Positions 10,401-22,330 of a stretch of DNA of 64,000 nucleotides are shown here, piece after piece. Each line of letters opens with the position of its first letter. Positions within the stretch are counted from its first letter, which is position 1. Origin of the DNA: Notospermus geniculatus (Eukaryota; Nemertea; Pilidiophora; Heteronemertea; Lineidae); the NCBI GenBank assembly GCA_002633025.1, contig NMRB01000309.1, positions 272,153 to 336,152 of the forward strand, given 5' to 3'. The position numbers and the translations under genes are program-made. The notes below the pieces were generated by a model that had not been told where the DNA came from, did no database searches, and worked only from the letters and a program-made list of their open reading frames with translations.

Positions 10401-11459
10401 GTAAACGGAGTTTACAACTACAGATTACGTAATCGAATGTCATTTATTCCACCAATCAGATCAACGGAAAAATCCCTGTACCTTTCATTTCACCTCAGCC
10501 AGCCATTTGTAACGATACGGTACAAAGAGCAGCCAGTGCCTTGGACGAGAATCCTGGTGTACACTCCACGTCAAAATAACGTTTATCGGGTATTATATAA
10601 TTTCTCTATCTATTTTCGTTTCTCTCAAGGTAGTGCCACGGTCTGTTGCCATAGCCTTCTTGACTATCACCTGAATATTCTTGCCAGGAAGGCCCGCAGA
10701 AAATCTCATATCAAAGAAATACTGGTGTACCAGTTATCACGCGGGAAACTGACTGGGATACTCCCTGTTCCTCCTAAAGAAAAATGCAAAGTAATTCACC
10801 TTACTGGTGCAGTCAATCTCTTTATTTACACCGCGGATATGTTAAGATTTGTTTTTTATTGTTTTGTGTCCGCGCGATCAGCAATGTCCTTGTCCTTCTA
10901 CGACCTACACCGGAAACTCGAGAATGGTAAAATGGCGTATGCTTTCTTCCACAATTTAACTCTTCAGTTTCAACTGCCGATCAAAATTCTGCGGGATAAC
11001 CCTGGTCGACCATTGTTGTGTTTGTTCCATGCGGCGAAATATCCCGTTCTCATCTTTATAAATTTGGTAAAATATCGCTTGCAGGTTCTTCTTGTTGTTC
11101 AAAACTTTCACACGCCTCCTACAATACAGCAACAAGAGGTTCCCATGCCAAGAAACTCCGAATACTTTATCATCAGTAACGATGCACTGGGGGTGTTCGG
11201 TGTACGTCTTTCGCGCAGGTGGAAAACAAAATACTGCGGGTATTCCGGCTTTGAAATGCACGAGATTTGTACATCGAGTCTGAATGAAAACAATGACATC
11301 ATCAGTCCGCTACGGTTGGAAATGCATGGAGTGAGTGACGATGATAGTAGACTCACGGGGCCGGACCTGGCTACTTTTGACCAAAACAGGAACATCCGCA
11401 TGATACGTCTGAAACATGAGAGATATGATGTAGTAAATGTATTTTCACCGATAAAATAG
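10401..11459 (+). CDS. Novel-module terminal exon (paralogue D), intact
   Basis: An uninterrupted exon of 352 codons plus TAG, starting in phase 0 after the acceptor CATCATGTTCATAG|GTA. It aligns along its length with exon 2 of gene A: VYNYRLRNRMSFIPP against NNYVLDRKIRLVP, YQLSRGKLTG and EKCKV against YNFVIGQFSRR and ERCKI, YDLHRKLENGKM against YDLVIEKDKETF, and C-terminal DLATFDQNRNIRMIRL against VIYYEASRDIICFM. The regular 45-50 residue periodicity of short hydrophobic strands suggests a repeat fold such as a beta-propeller, but that is inference. No PAN exon was found in the preceding kilobases other than gene A's. The first in-frame ATG is at 10437 if the exon were used alone. Confidence 0.7.
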   Translation, partial: VNGVYNYRLRNRMSFIPPIRSTEKSLYLSFHLSQPFVTIRYKEQPVPWTRILVYTPRQNNVYRVLYNFSIYFRFSQGSATVCCHSLLDYHLNILARKARRKSHIKEILVYQLSRGKLTGILPVPPKEKCKVIHLTGAVNLFIYTADMLRFVFYCFVSARSAMSLSFYDLHRKLENGKMAYAFFHNLTLQFQLPIKILRDNPGRPLLCLFHAAKYPVLIFINLVKYRLQVLLVVQNFHTPPTIQQQEVPMPRNSEYFIISNDALGVFGVRLSRRWKTKYCGYSGFEMHEICTSSLNENNDIISPLRLEMHGVSDDDSRLTGPDLATFDQNRNIRMIRLKHERYDVVNVFSPIK

Positions 11460-12618
11460 ACGGTGTTCATGTTTCCTTTTGGGTCAAAAGAAGGGAAATC
11501 CAACGACATTGATGCAGGACTTTTTCACGGTATAATCGGCAAGTGAACTGGCCTCGATCCGGATCGAACCCACTCCGTGTGAACCATAAACCGATTATTA
11601 AGCATTTTAACGTCGTTATATTCCCCGACAATATTCATGTCGGGGGACAGACCGAAATGTCACCCCTCGAAACGAAAATTATTCACCTCGTCTCAAAAAA
11701 GCGGTCTCGGTCCATATATATCTGTTATGTCGGGCCGACAATTCGATCTGTCTCCCTCCATGGCGGGCGCCATTTTCTTACTGTCAGCATCTGGTCAGGC
11801 ACCTGTAATATATATGTTTATTTCGTATTTGAATGTCGTGTAAACATTACAAGTACAAATTAGATAGTGCGTTGTGCATCGTGCAGTGCATATTCACATG
11901 GGCTACTCACGCCCCAAGCCGCGGGGCCACTAACACCAGTTTAGTCGTCTATCTAGTACATAATTCTAGGAGTAAATCTTCAATGTCCTCTCTGGATAAA
12001 AACTCCCACCCATTATCCCTCATAAACACTAATTCCCTGATTTGAAGCCCCCGTCTAAAAAGAAAATCATCCTCGTCTACTTCCATTATCTTCAGTTTCC
12101 AATCTGTATGAATGATGTTCTCCCTCGGTACATTGTATTTGTTAGTGATGACACTTACGCTGTTGCTCGTATTGGATCTGCTGCCGCGCATGACCAGTTG
12201 GGCACAGATCCTAAGGTATTTGTTGCTGCTACTCATGATTGATTTCAAAAAATTTATCACACGTTTTTCAACTATTGTACCTATTTCTACGTCATTGATT
12301 ATATACTTAATAAGGNCCAGATACTATCTATCAAAAATATAGACACATGTTTTTAAAGATCTACTTTTACAATGTAACCCCACGCTGATTGGCCAATTCC
12401 AGGCACGTGACCTAGAAACGCCTTTTGCAAGCGGTTACAATGAATTTTGCTTCTTTAGAAAAAGCACTACATAACCACACTAAAAGATTTCCATTTTTAT
12501 CAACCGGAGTCGAAATATTTAGATTTGTATACAACTGGGGCAAAATCACCTGTCACAGGCGATGCACTTCGCCAGGGGGTCATGACCTCCCTGTCCCCAG
12601 GAAAAGTTTCTATTATAC
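11460..12618. other. No gene; weak tRNA-like relic near 11540-11600
   Basis: The - strand around 11545-11600 has a B-box-like 'gtgggttcgatcc' but no matching A box or acceptor stem, so it is at most a SINE or tRNA relic. A single N sits at 12316. The 70-100 codon open frames (for example 11543-11863, 11949-12260) show no recognisable domain. Confidence 0.35.
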
Positions 12619-13440
12619 ACTGTTAAAAAGTAGTGTTACCTAAACACCAAAAACAAGTGTCAATTTGACACTTAAAGGGATACTCCACTCATTGTAAGCT
12701 TTTGAATTTTTATCAATCCATAGAGACTAATGCCATGAATTGTTATGTCACTAGTGTCAATAGGCTGATGACCTTTGTAGTGAATGAGCTAATACTGTGA
12801 CTGCCTAGGCCTATTGGTTGTTCCTTCATAAATATGCATTGAGTACACATGACATCATGTGACATCATGTGTGCTGTGCTATGGTCCCCTTGGGATTCAA
12901 TTAAAATACTTAAAATGATGAGTTTGCTGATTTTTAAAAAAATCTGACATGTTGCAGATATCAATGAATTTGAATGTATTAATGATATTTCAAAAATTCA
13001 AAATTTTACACAATGAGTGGAGTATCCCTTTGAAGTCAGTGTCGGTTAGTGCCCAACACCGTAGAGCAGTGTCGATCCTAACACTCTTTCTCAGTGATGC
13101 TCAACACCATTTTTCAGTGTTTGTCCGACACTATTTCTCAGTGTCGGCTGGAGACTGTTTCTCGGTGTCGGTTTGACACCATTTCCCGGTGTCGACTGGA
13201 CACTGTTTCTCGGTGTTGGTTTGACGCCATCAGTGTCGCCAAACACCATTTCTCAGTGTCGGCTGGACACGGGTTCTCGGTGTCGGTTTGACACCGTTTA
13301 CAAGTGTCGCCAAAGACCATTTCAGTGTTGGGTGACACTGTTTCTTGGTGTAAGTTACCAGTGTTGGTCCAACACTATGTTCCAGTGTTGGCTAATTACC
13401 AGTGTTGGCCTTACACTAGTTGTTGGTGTCACACAGCAAC
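12619..13440. repeat. ACACTG/CAGTGT minisatellite element
   Basis: It opens with 'acactgttaaaaagtagtgt' and continues after an inserted MITE with about 15 short units built on 'ttctcagtgtcggctggacac' variants (13033-13440), each ending in ACAC and starting in GTGT so that neighbours pair as small hairpins. It is the same family as 16640-17180. The open frames that cross it are by-products of the repeat period. Confidence 0.65.
12674..13031. mobile_element. MITE with AAAGGGATACTCCACTCATT termini
   Basis: The left end AAAGGGATACTCCACTCATT is mirrored by AATGAGTGGAGTATCCCTTT at the right end. It is 358 bp, AT-rich inside and noncoding, and it interrupts the minisatellite element, so it inserted later. 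Flanks 'actt' and 'gaag' give no clear target duplication. Confidence 0.8.
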
Positions 13441-16400
13441 CTGAAACAAATTTGGAGGGGATCCAGCACCTGATGAAAGAAGGAATAATCATTCATTTAT
13501 TAATTAATTAACACGCTTTTATTGTACTTAAACAACTGTGGTACACGATGCTAAGAATCTCAACAAGTTAATTCAAAATAATCGTTTTACAGTTCATTTC
13601 TAAATCATGACTGACCGCAAACTCCTCACAGCGCAACCTATCTCCATTCTTCCGATATAGTGACACTGCACCCAAACCGGTACTATTTCCGCGGAGGATT
13701 GAGCAGACGACGTCAACAAAACACACTGAAATAACGGTTTTCTGTACATGTCAACAACTGAATCGACATGTGTTAGCCCTCTTAGATTAGTAACTTCTAT
13801 AACAGCAGATAAAAATGTGATTTAGGGGTTGAAAACGAATGTTTTATCAAGTCACTTTTACCCCGTGCATCGCTGTGTACAAAAATGTACAGACGCGTAC
13901 AGCTCGATTAAATGTTTGAATTCGCGCTTATTCGGGCCTAATAAACTTACCTGCGTCATCCATTCATCCACGTGTGTTTCGAATATAATATCCATTTAGA
14001 TTGTACAAGACTAAACCTCCTGATTAATGAAAATCGCACGAAATGATGGTTGAAGCGAGGGCACACATGATGTTTACAATAAACCGCAAATACACGTGCT
14101 CTACGATATACGCCTTCCATTTGGTTCACAGATTCAGTGGCATCTAAAACGTGGCAGGATTCAGACGGAACACCGAGCCGAATCACCGCCTTTCCCGTAA
14201 AATAGTTCCAAGAATAATATTTCATTCTAGCGAGGTGTTTTGCTCTTTTCCACAATTTTTTGGCTTTGTGACTTTGTTTTACGTCTAGCTAAATACCGTT
14301 CTCAATATTTTGGTCTAAAATGGGCGAATAAATGTTTTCACAAGATTCTTGTGAAACCGGCCAAGTATTGGTTCCAGAGTCGTTAGTGGAGCCATCATAA
14401 AATGCGGAACGGAACTAACGGCGATTGGAACGAGATTGGACTGACCGTACAGCTTGGAGTCATTCTAAATAAATTTCCAAAACACACGGTCAAACGTACT
14501 GTAAATGATCCATAATATTGGAATACATCTCATTTACTTCTGTGATCTCCACTAGAAAGTGCCTCAGGAAGCATGGTTGGGGGCGAAAATTTGCAAAATT
14601 CGGAGACGATTTTATGTTATACTATCATTTTTGTGTTTTTTGTGCTTTATGTTGGATATCAAAACACACAAACGTCACAATTTTTCAATGTTTCACGAAC
14701 ACTTCTCACAGTCCCTTCAAAAGTTCATTCGTAAGACTATGCTAATTCACGTAATGTCGGTAACTGCTTACTGCCCATCTCCGAGCATTCTCTGGGGGTG
14801 TCCTGCTAGATTCCAACGTTCCTCTTCTTCGTTCAAGAAGCATGGCCTTCTGCGGTGGCGTCAGCAAGTTGCTTAGTACCGGTATGTCCCGCAATTTTTG
14901 CTGATACCACGCATCTTCTTACGTTCCCACGATAACTTCTTCAAAACGAGAACTTTATTTTCTTTACCATCTCCGTCTACTTCCATATCGAATTCCCGGG
15001 ATCGCCTCATCGTCACCGCTTGATTGTGAACAATCCTGTACCGGTACCTATCAATATAAAAGTGCAGAAATTAGAGAAATAAAGAAAAAGCACTACATGT
15101 ACAAATCTTGCATAAATTTCTCATCTACAGTACAAGTAAAGCTACACACATGACAGCCATGTTATTGTGGCAGTGCAATGTGCTGCGCACGGTGATTGAC
15201 GCACTGCAGAAAATTAAGTAGATTTTGCCTTTTTAACTAGGGCCCAGCAGCCTAGTAGATAATATAGTATACTCACATAATATGCTTGTGGGATTTCATT
15301 TTCCTCCCTCTGTTTATACCGGTATTTTCTTCAACATCTTTGCATTCATTCTGCCACATGTTCGAGTAAACGCAGAAAACGCACAGGAATTCAAGAGAAT
15401 TGACTAATTTAGACGAGGATGTTAAACAGTACGTGGGTGGTGATGATTTATCGTTCAAAATGGCACCTTTGCTTTGAATCAATAACATCGACGCTGTCCT
15501 TCGCGCCAAAATTCCCTGGAACAAAGGGCTAGTTATCCATATTCATAGTAACATGACTGTCTAAATATTAATCCACTTCATAAGGTTTACAAACACAGTA
15601 TTATTGTATCCACCACCAGAAGAGATTATATTTATGTAGGGTGTCAAATAGTTTGTTTGATTCAGCTTGGCCAAGTTAAGATGAACTTCCACTGGGCAGT
15701 GTGATCGAACATGTTGAAGGGAGGAAAAGACATGTTTTTGATGACCAAAATTTTTGCAAAAGTTGTTAGTTATTTTGCCGTAAATAAGCTTACTGCATCG
15801 GCCAATTTCATTGAAACTTCGACAAACTACTGATAGGTTGTCAGTGAACATGGATATCTATGCAATGTTCCTGCGAATGGGCCAGATTGGATAAAATCTA
15901 ATGATACATACGCATAAACTGCTTTGCCCTTAATAGTACCGCCCTATTACCCTTTGGACTAAGCCCTGGCATGCAAGGTTTCAAACTTTGCCTGGTTGCC
16001 TGGGAATGCCATTGAACGTGTATCTGTTGCCACCAAATCAGGTTCAGGCCCCATAGACCTAGCCCACGGTGGTCTGTTCTTCATAACGTTATTGCCCCTG
16101 TTGCCAGTAAGCCAGCTTGACTAGACCATAATAATTAGCCCAAACCTCAACGCTCCAACCAAACTGATGACTTTGGCGGATACATGCAAGTTCTCCTTAG
16201 CTTAATCCACACCTTAAAAACATGGGCATTTCATTTCAAATTAACGATTTTTCTTTGAACTTGTTGATAAAATGGGCTTCCTGAATTTTTCTCCTTGTGG
16301 TAGATAAATGTTCATTTTGATAAAGGGAAACAATTCACCTATAGGCTACCTATCATGAGCCTAAATGGCATGATACGTACTGTATAGCTACATCAGCATG

Positions 16401-16639
16401 TCTTCTGTGCTGTAAGTGATAGTTCATGAAATTCCAAAGATTAGTTGCTTCCCCAATGTAAGTTTGTTTCCATCCTGGGCAACGCATTAATAACAACATT
16501 TGGGAAACTTTCCTATATAGATGTTTCAAATTTATGCAATAATAACATGAGAGTATTGAATAACTTAATCCGTGCCCTTCATCTTTTATCCCACGTTCAT
16601 GCACTTTCAATCACCGGGATATCAACATTAATTTATTTT
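13441..16639. other. Long stretch without supported gene
   Basis: About 3.2 kb with only short open frames, none with recognisable similarity or coherent exon structure. No transposon ends were identified. It may hold intronic or regulatory sequence, but nothing visible shows this. Confidence 0.4.
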
Positions 16640-17180
16640 AGAATTGGACACAGCCAACACCGACTTCATAAGTTGAGTTCAGTGTTGGTCATATCCCAAC
16701 ATCCCAACACTGATACATGTAGGGCCTACATCAACACGTTTCAGTGTTGGACATGATCGACACCAATTTCATGGTTGTCTTCAGTGTTGGTCATATTCGA
16801 CACTGATATCGACACCGATTTTCAGTGTTGGACAAGGCCGACACCGATTTCATATGTTGAGTTCAGTGTTGGTCATATTCGACACTGATATCGACACCGA
16901 TTTTCAGTGTTAGACAAGGCCGACACCGGTTTCATCTGTTGTGTTCAGTGTTGGTCATATTCGACACTGATATCGACACCGATTTTCAGTATTAGACAAG
17001 GCCGACACCAATTTCATCTGTTGAGTTCAGTGTCCGACACTGATTTCAACACCCATTTACGGTGTTAAATTTGGCTAACACTGTTTTCAACACTGGCTCA
17101 CGGTGTTGGACATGGCCGACACCAATTCAAACACTGTATTTTAGTGTTCAATGTAGCCGACACTGATAACAACACTGTTT
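16640..17180. repeat. ACACTG/CAGTGT minisatellite, second array
   Basis: Tandem units of 45-110 bp such as 'ttcagtgttggtcatattcg' followed by 'acactgatatcgacaccga', repeated about ten times with clear higher-order duplicates at about 16785, 16865 and 16940. It directly abuts the R1 repeat that starts at 17181. Confidence 0.7.
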
Positions 17181-18076
17181 TTAGCTCACCGGGGTGAGCT
17201 CTTACGATGGTGGAGCGTCCGTCGTCCGTCGTCGTCGTCGTCGTCGTTTCGTAACCGCTGGATATAATGATCTGAAACTTGGTACATATATGCCCCTAGG
17301 TCAGATGACCCACGACACCAAGTTTCGGTCCGATTCGACTCTCAGCTTGGCCACCAGGTGGCGGAAACCAAAAACACAAAAAGTGCAATAACTCCTGAAC
17401 TAATGATTAGATCATCTCCAAATTTTTATCATAGGTGTATCTAGTAAGGTTACATAACATATATAACGGGTTTTTGATTTGACCTACTTTTCAAGGTCAC
17501 AGAGGTCAAAGTTCGACAGAAGTGACGAACCTGCCCCAGTTTGTCATTATTTCACCGAGCGACTTCATATTTTGCATAAACATGCATTGAGGGGTACCTT
17601 AAAAAATACCAAGTTTCGGCCTGATTGGACATCCAGTATGGCCGCCAGGTGGCGTAACCTGAAAATCAAGTAAGTGCTATTACTCAGGAACGGCTTGACG
17701 CAGAGTGCTCAAATTTGATATTTACCTCCCTCTAGATGACCTTTACATGCACGTCAAATTTCGGCCTGATTTGATTTCAAACAAGGCCACCAGGTGGCAT
17801 AACCCCAAAATCATCAAAGTGCTGTAACTCAGGAACGACTTGACCCAAAGTGCTCCAATGTGCAATGTGGCCCCTGCAGATGACCTTTATAAGCATGTGA
17901 AGTTCCGGCCAGATCGGACATCCAATATGGCCGCTAGGTGGCATAACCCAAAAATCATCAAAGTCCTACATGTATGTACCTGGGAATGACTTGACCGAGA
18001 TTGCTCATAACTGATATGTACCTCCCTCTGTCATTAGACTATTATGTCCAACCCGGTGAGCACATGGTCCATGGTT
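17181..18076 (+). repeat. Dispersed repeat R1, copy a
   Basis: It begins TTAGCTCACCGGGGTGAGCT, a short self-complementary head, followed by a GTCGTC run, 'ccgctgg', 'ggtggc' blocks repeated every 150-180 bp (17350, 17650, 17790, 17940), and ends 'ggtgagcacatggtccatgg'. It contains AGGTCACAGAGGTCAAAG at 17494-17511. No coding capacity. It shares structure with 27737, 40255 and 54967. Confidence 0.7.
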
Positions 18077-18370
18077 CATTTTAATGTTGCCCTTGGTCAA
18101 CACCGATTTGAACACCCATTTTCAGTGTTTTGGAGATATTCAGGAAAACCTGCTGTCCATTTATTTTTGGCCATGAGTGTACATCAATGCACGACCTTTC
18201 CTACGTTCGCTGTTGTGATGTTGTGATGGGGCCTCATCTGTTTGAAGGCGTTCGTGTAAAGAGGGCTTCTTGTCTTCACTACCTCTCATGCTATCCTATC
18301 GGAATAATCCTTTTATCTTTGTCTACTTTCTGCAATGGCCATTGACCGTGTCATCGTAGTAACATGGCCC

Positions 18371-19463
18371 TTAAAGCTGACAGGTCAGATATACTCTCCG
18401 ACTTGTATGCAAAAAATTCTACGCTCAACTTCGGCAGACCACGAGGCTGCCGAATTTGAGCGTTCGGTAATGTTCGTAATGTACACTAAGCTTCCTACCT
18501 TGAAACACCCATTACACCCTGCGCATACCAACTACGTCATCATTCACTCGCCTGATAACCGGAAGTGAAGGATCGAGAGCTCTGCATGGACAGAGGTAGG
18601 CTCCAAATATACACTGTACGTATCCAAAAAATTACATGCAATCTGCGTCAAAAATGCAGGAAGTCCAAACGAAAACTAATTCCGACTGCCACTGGTAGTA
18701 GGCCTACGTAACATGGCAATTCGAGAATACATGCAAATACGCGATTTGTCCTCAAAATAAATATCAGCTCCGGTCTTGATATTAGCGGGTCCAACCACGC
18801 CCGCTCCAACGGCTCTACACTGGATGTGTTCACCATGAATTCATGCATGTAGGCCAATGTACTGATTGGCCTCGCCCAAAGTTGTAATCGCGTGACACTC
18901 CGGAGAACCGAAAGGGGAATTAGGAGTTCTGTTATTCAAAGGAGATAGACCTGTAAAGCGCACTCCCAAGCCATTCATTCAATGACAATGGACTAGACGA
19001 CAGGCCTGAATAATAGCTGTTGTAGGCTTTTGGCCAACCGAACTCCTTACGTTCCCCATGTTAGGTCACACACTGCCAGGCCCAGGTGTATGTGGCATGG
19101 CGTATGCAGGGCCATGGCGACCTGCACAAGCAGACGTCTCTTGATACACCAAATCTATGCTATTATTACTCTGGCGGTGATTACCTCTAATTCCCGAGAA
19201 ATTTTCCTTCATCCGTTTTGAAGTTTCAAGTGTTGGATCATCAGAGAGCCCTCGATCCTTCACTTCCGGTTATCAGGCGAGTGAATGATGACGTAGTTGG
19301 AATGCGCAGGGTGTAATGGGTGTTTCAAGGTAGGAAGCTTAGTGCACATTACGAACATTACCGAACGCTCGACTTCGGCAGCCTCGTGGTCTGCCGAAGT
19401 TGAGCGTAAAATATTTTGCATACAAGTCGGAGAGTATATCTGACGTGTCAGCTTTAAAAGCCG
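18371..19463. mobile_element. Foldback element with about 210-bp arms
   Basis: The left arm (18371-18583) and right arm (19240-19463, inverted) match closely, e.g. 'gatatactctccgacttgta' and 'cggaagtgaaggatcgag' in each. Each arm holds an inner hairpin (cgctcaacttcggcag ... ctgccgaatttgagcg). The roughly 650-bp centre shows no transposase. It is probably a nonautonomous DNA element. Confidence 0.75.
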
Positions 19464-19675
19464 TTATGCTATTCACAATGCGCCAGAGCAATAATTATTG
19501 TCTTTTGCATATACACCTACAGCATTGGCGTAAATAGTCTATGTTTGTTGAAGTGTCTATTTTTCATGCATTACATACCCGTACATATGGATGTGATTTG
19601 ATGGTAAAAGGGGAATAATAAGCCAACTATTGACGCTTGTTTCACTTTACAGGGTGGTCCAAAATACTACACACG

Positions 19676-20209
19676 CATTCTTCCACTAGCCAGAGCCCAA
19701 AACCACTGGACCGAATCAGGATATTCTCCATCACTAGGTAAGAAATTCTCCATCCACTAGGAGCGTTCTTAACACTAAGGTTTACGTTTACCCTAGCCCA
19801 CTGCCTCAATAGGTGTCACCAGTGGTTAAAACTATAGAAATGAAACTGACATCCCGGCCTTGATCAATTGCCCACACAAAAAGCGTCCATTGTATAGGAC
19901 GGTTTTGGTGTGCTGCCCTATATCGTAGCTAGGATGCCCATTGTTTGCAGGGAGGAATACAAGAGCTTAAAGTGGACCTTAGAGTTAAGTAGGCTTCTAG
20001 AATACGAGTGTTTGTGTGCGAGACATGACAAGACAAAACGTCGCTCGATTTGGCGATCAATACTCATTCCTCGTCACTTTCAATTCATACAAATAAACAG
20101 AGTATTGACTGATTATGTCATTACTTCGTCTGCGATTATCAAAAACGACACTGTTCTTGCATTTTCACCAGGGGTTCATATCATGTGCTCACAAACGGCC
20201 ATTAACTAA
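19676..20209 (+). pseudogene. Possible relic of a novel-module exon
   Basis: After an acceptor-like TTGTTTCACTTTACAG at 19657-19673 the sequence reads KYYTRILPLARAQNHW, loosely like the start of family exon 2, but the frame soon breaks. The last part (to 20209) reads NDTVLAFSPGVHIMCSQ, which resembles the family C-terminus (SVIYYEASRDIICFM). In between, only fragments in different frames can be aligned, with several stops. It sits upstream of, and in the same orientation as, the PAN exon at 24995. The assignment is tentative; chance resemblance is possible. Confidence 0.3.
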
Positions 20210-20221
20210 ATTATCAACACG

Positions 20222-20440
20222 TCCAGGGGCGGATCCAGGATTTGACGAAAGGGGGGGGGGGGGCGCAGATATCAGCGACGGAAAAACCGTCGCCTCAGGC
20301 GCGTCCTCGGCGGGGGGCGGGTCTGAACTCCCCCAGAGAATTTTGAAGTCTAGAAGCCCTGAAACGCGATTTCCCGGCATTTTGGAACGCAAACCTAGAT
20401 CCCGTCGGTGCTTGGAAAACCACCTTCTGAATGGCATATA
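20222..20440 (+). repeat. SINE-like repeat (GGGGCGGATCCAGGATTT), copy 1
   Basis: It starts CAGGGGCGGATCCAGGATTT, has a poly-G run, and ends near 'acgcgatttcccggcat'. The same head and tail occur at 24629-24830. The 219-bp length and conserved ends fit a short dispersed element. No A/B box is clear. Confidence 0.6.
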
Positions 20441-21173
20441 ACCAGCGAAAATTGTGATAGTAGTCTACGGAAGCGCAAACGCCCTTCGAAGTACCTCCAC
20501 ATTAACATGATGGACTACCGACTTGTTGAGCGGCGCCACTGTATTCAATCTGCTTTCAATCGGGACACATCAAGAGATAGCGTCCGAGTGACTGAGTCTG
20601 ATGGACTAGTATAGATACGTACGGAACGTGAGTATGAGGTTGGTCATGGTTCTTTACTGCTTGCGCCATGTTGAAATATATGGTAAAATGACAAAAACCC
20701 CGGCGTCAAAAGATAATAAACTGCTCGTCTGACTCTCACAAACTCCATTTGGTATCATTACATATATGCTGCGCGCGAATCTTATTTTATTTCTTTTGCC
20801 ATAGTCTAGTTATTTGAATATATTTTCGCAGAAACGCGACTGTACACCCTTAATCAAAAGTAAATGCACAGCTAATAAATTTAAATATTTCCCAAAATCT
20901 TCAGCGGATCAACCTTTGCTTTTTACGGCAATTACTTAGGGCATCAAGACACATTTTGAGACCAAAAATATCATGAACTTGCACGAGTTGTATTTTTGAC
21001 AAAAGTTTGAAATTTCCATTAAAAAGTGTGATTTTCAATCGCATATTTTTTAGAAGTGAAACCAACGTCACTTTAAAGCCTGTTTGTTTCCCAGCACAAT
21101 TATTTTTTCAGGTTTAAACAAGATGACATTGTAAATGTCGTATGGTTCCCGATTAGGTACTTCTACATGAACG
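20441..21173. other. No recognisable feature
   Basis: AT-rich sequence with no supported exon, repeat or RNA gene. Confidence 0.4.
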
Positions 21174-21305
21174 GTGCATTGATAGAGATGAAGATACATT
21201 GATAGAGATAGATTCATTGATAGAGATCAGGATGCATTGATAGAGATCAGATGCATTGATAGAGATCAGGATACATTGATAGAGATCAGGATACATTGAC
21301 AGAGA
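21174..21305. repeat. 18-bp minisatellite (ACATTGATAGAGATCAGG)
   Basis: About seven imperfect units of 'cattgatagagatcagga' with variants of 15-18 bp. The - strand open frame across it is an artefact of the period. Confidence 0.85.
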
Positions 21306-21374
21306 TCTCTGGATACTTTGACTGATGAACAACAACGCTGAATCCTTGATCTCATGCCAATACCCCATCTCATG

Positions 21375-22230
21375 GTTGACCTTGACCTTGATATCTGATC
21401 ATCAAGGTCATTGCATAATCAAAATGGGCAGCCTCAGTAACCTAAGTATGGGTGATATCATGTCTCTATCTGTATCACGGGCATAGATATTTCAAATTCT
21501 CAAGTTTGACCTTGACCTTGACCTTTGTTCGTTAAGGTCATTGCATAATCAAAATGGGCATGCTCAATAACCTAAGTATGGGTGATATCATGCCTCTACC
21601 TCTACCACAGGAAGAGATACTTCAAATTATCAAGTTTGACCTTGACCTTGACCTCTGATCATCAAGGTCATCGCATAATCGAAGTGGGCATCCTCAATAA
21701 CCAAAGTATGGGTGATATCATGCCTCTATCTCTAACACAGGCAGAGATATTTCAAATTATCAAATTTGATATATCAAAATATCATGATATCTCAATCACC
21801 CGGAGACTGGAGGCTGAGAATTTCAACATAGTCCAGTCCTTGGATAAGTAGGCATGAACTACGACTTGTTTCATGTTGCTCAGTTGACAATATGGCAAGC
21901 TATCTCAAAATATCAAATTAGTGATATCTATATCACCATGACCGCAACATCTCAGGTCAAAAGTAATCAGTCCATTGGATTCCTAGGGTATGAAAACCTA
22001 AGGGTAGAACCTATTTCCACTGCACTAGGTGTTAAAGGAGCCGAGTTATGGCATCAGATAAAAGTGTGACGGACAAAATATCAAGTCTGATATGTTGATT
22101 ACATCATGATGGAGGCATCTGATGTTGAAAATGATTAGCTCATTGGATTGCCCAGGTTGACAAACCTAGGGGTAGGATGTGTTACCAGAGCTGTAGCTGT
22201 TGAAGGAGATAAGATATGGAGGCGTGACAG
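21375..22230 (+). repeat. Dispersed repeat R2 with TGACCTTGACC tandem part
   Basis: Three units of about 131 bp (starting near 21377, 21508 and 21638), each with TTGACCTTGACCTTGA, 'tcaaggtcattgcataatc' and 'aagtatgggtgatatcatg', then a unique part with 'cccggagactggaggctgag', 'gaaaacctaagggtag' and 'aaagtgtgacggac'. The same order, diverged, occurs at 53009-54193. Confidence 0.7.
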
Positions 22231-22231
22231 A

Positions 22232-22330
22232 NCAGCCGTTTTGTTCCGCAGAACTGCTTGACACTTTGCGGATCTCCAGATTGGAAACAACGGCTGGGTG
22301 AGTGAGACTAAAGGATTACACATACACATT
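22232..22330. repeat. Short repeat shared with the interior of the 39145 MITE
   Basis: It contains 'cagccgttttgttccgcag' and 'cggctgggtgagtgagact', each closely matched at 39252-39320 (cagccgtttcgttccgcag, cggctgggtgaccgagact). It begins at a single N, so its left edge may be an assembly join. Confidence 0.45.

Noticed and set aside
13094-13511. Cysteine- and serine-rich open frames around 13100-13500
   Set aside because: They are translations of the ACACTG/CAGTGT minisatellite; the apparent residue pattern reflects the repeat period.
21174-21305. CRISPR-like array
   Set aside because: Units are direct minisatellite repeats without constant-length unique spacers, and the window is eukaryotic.
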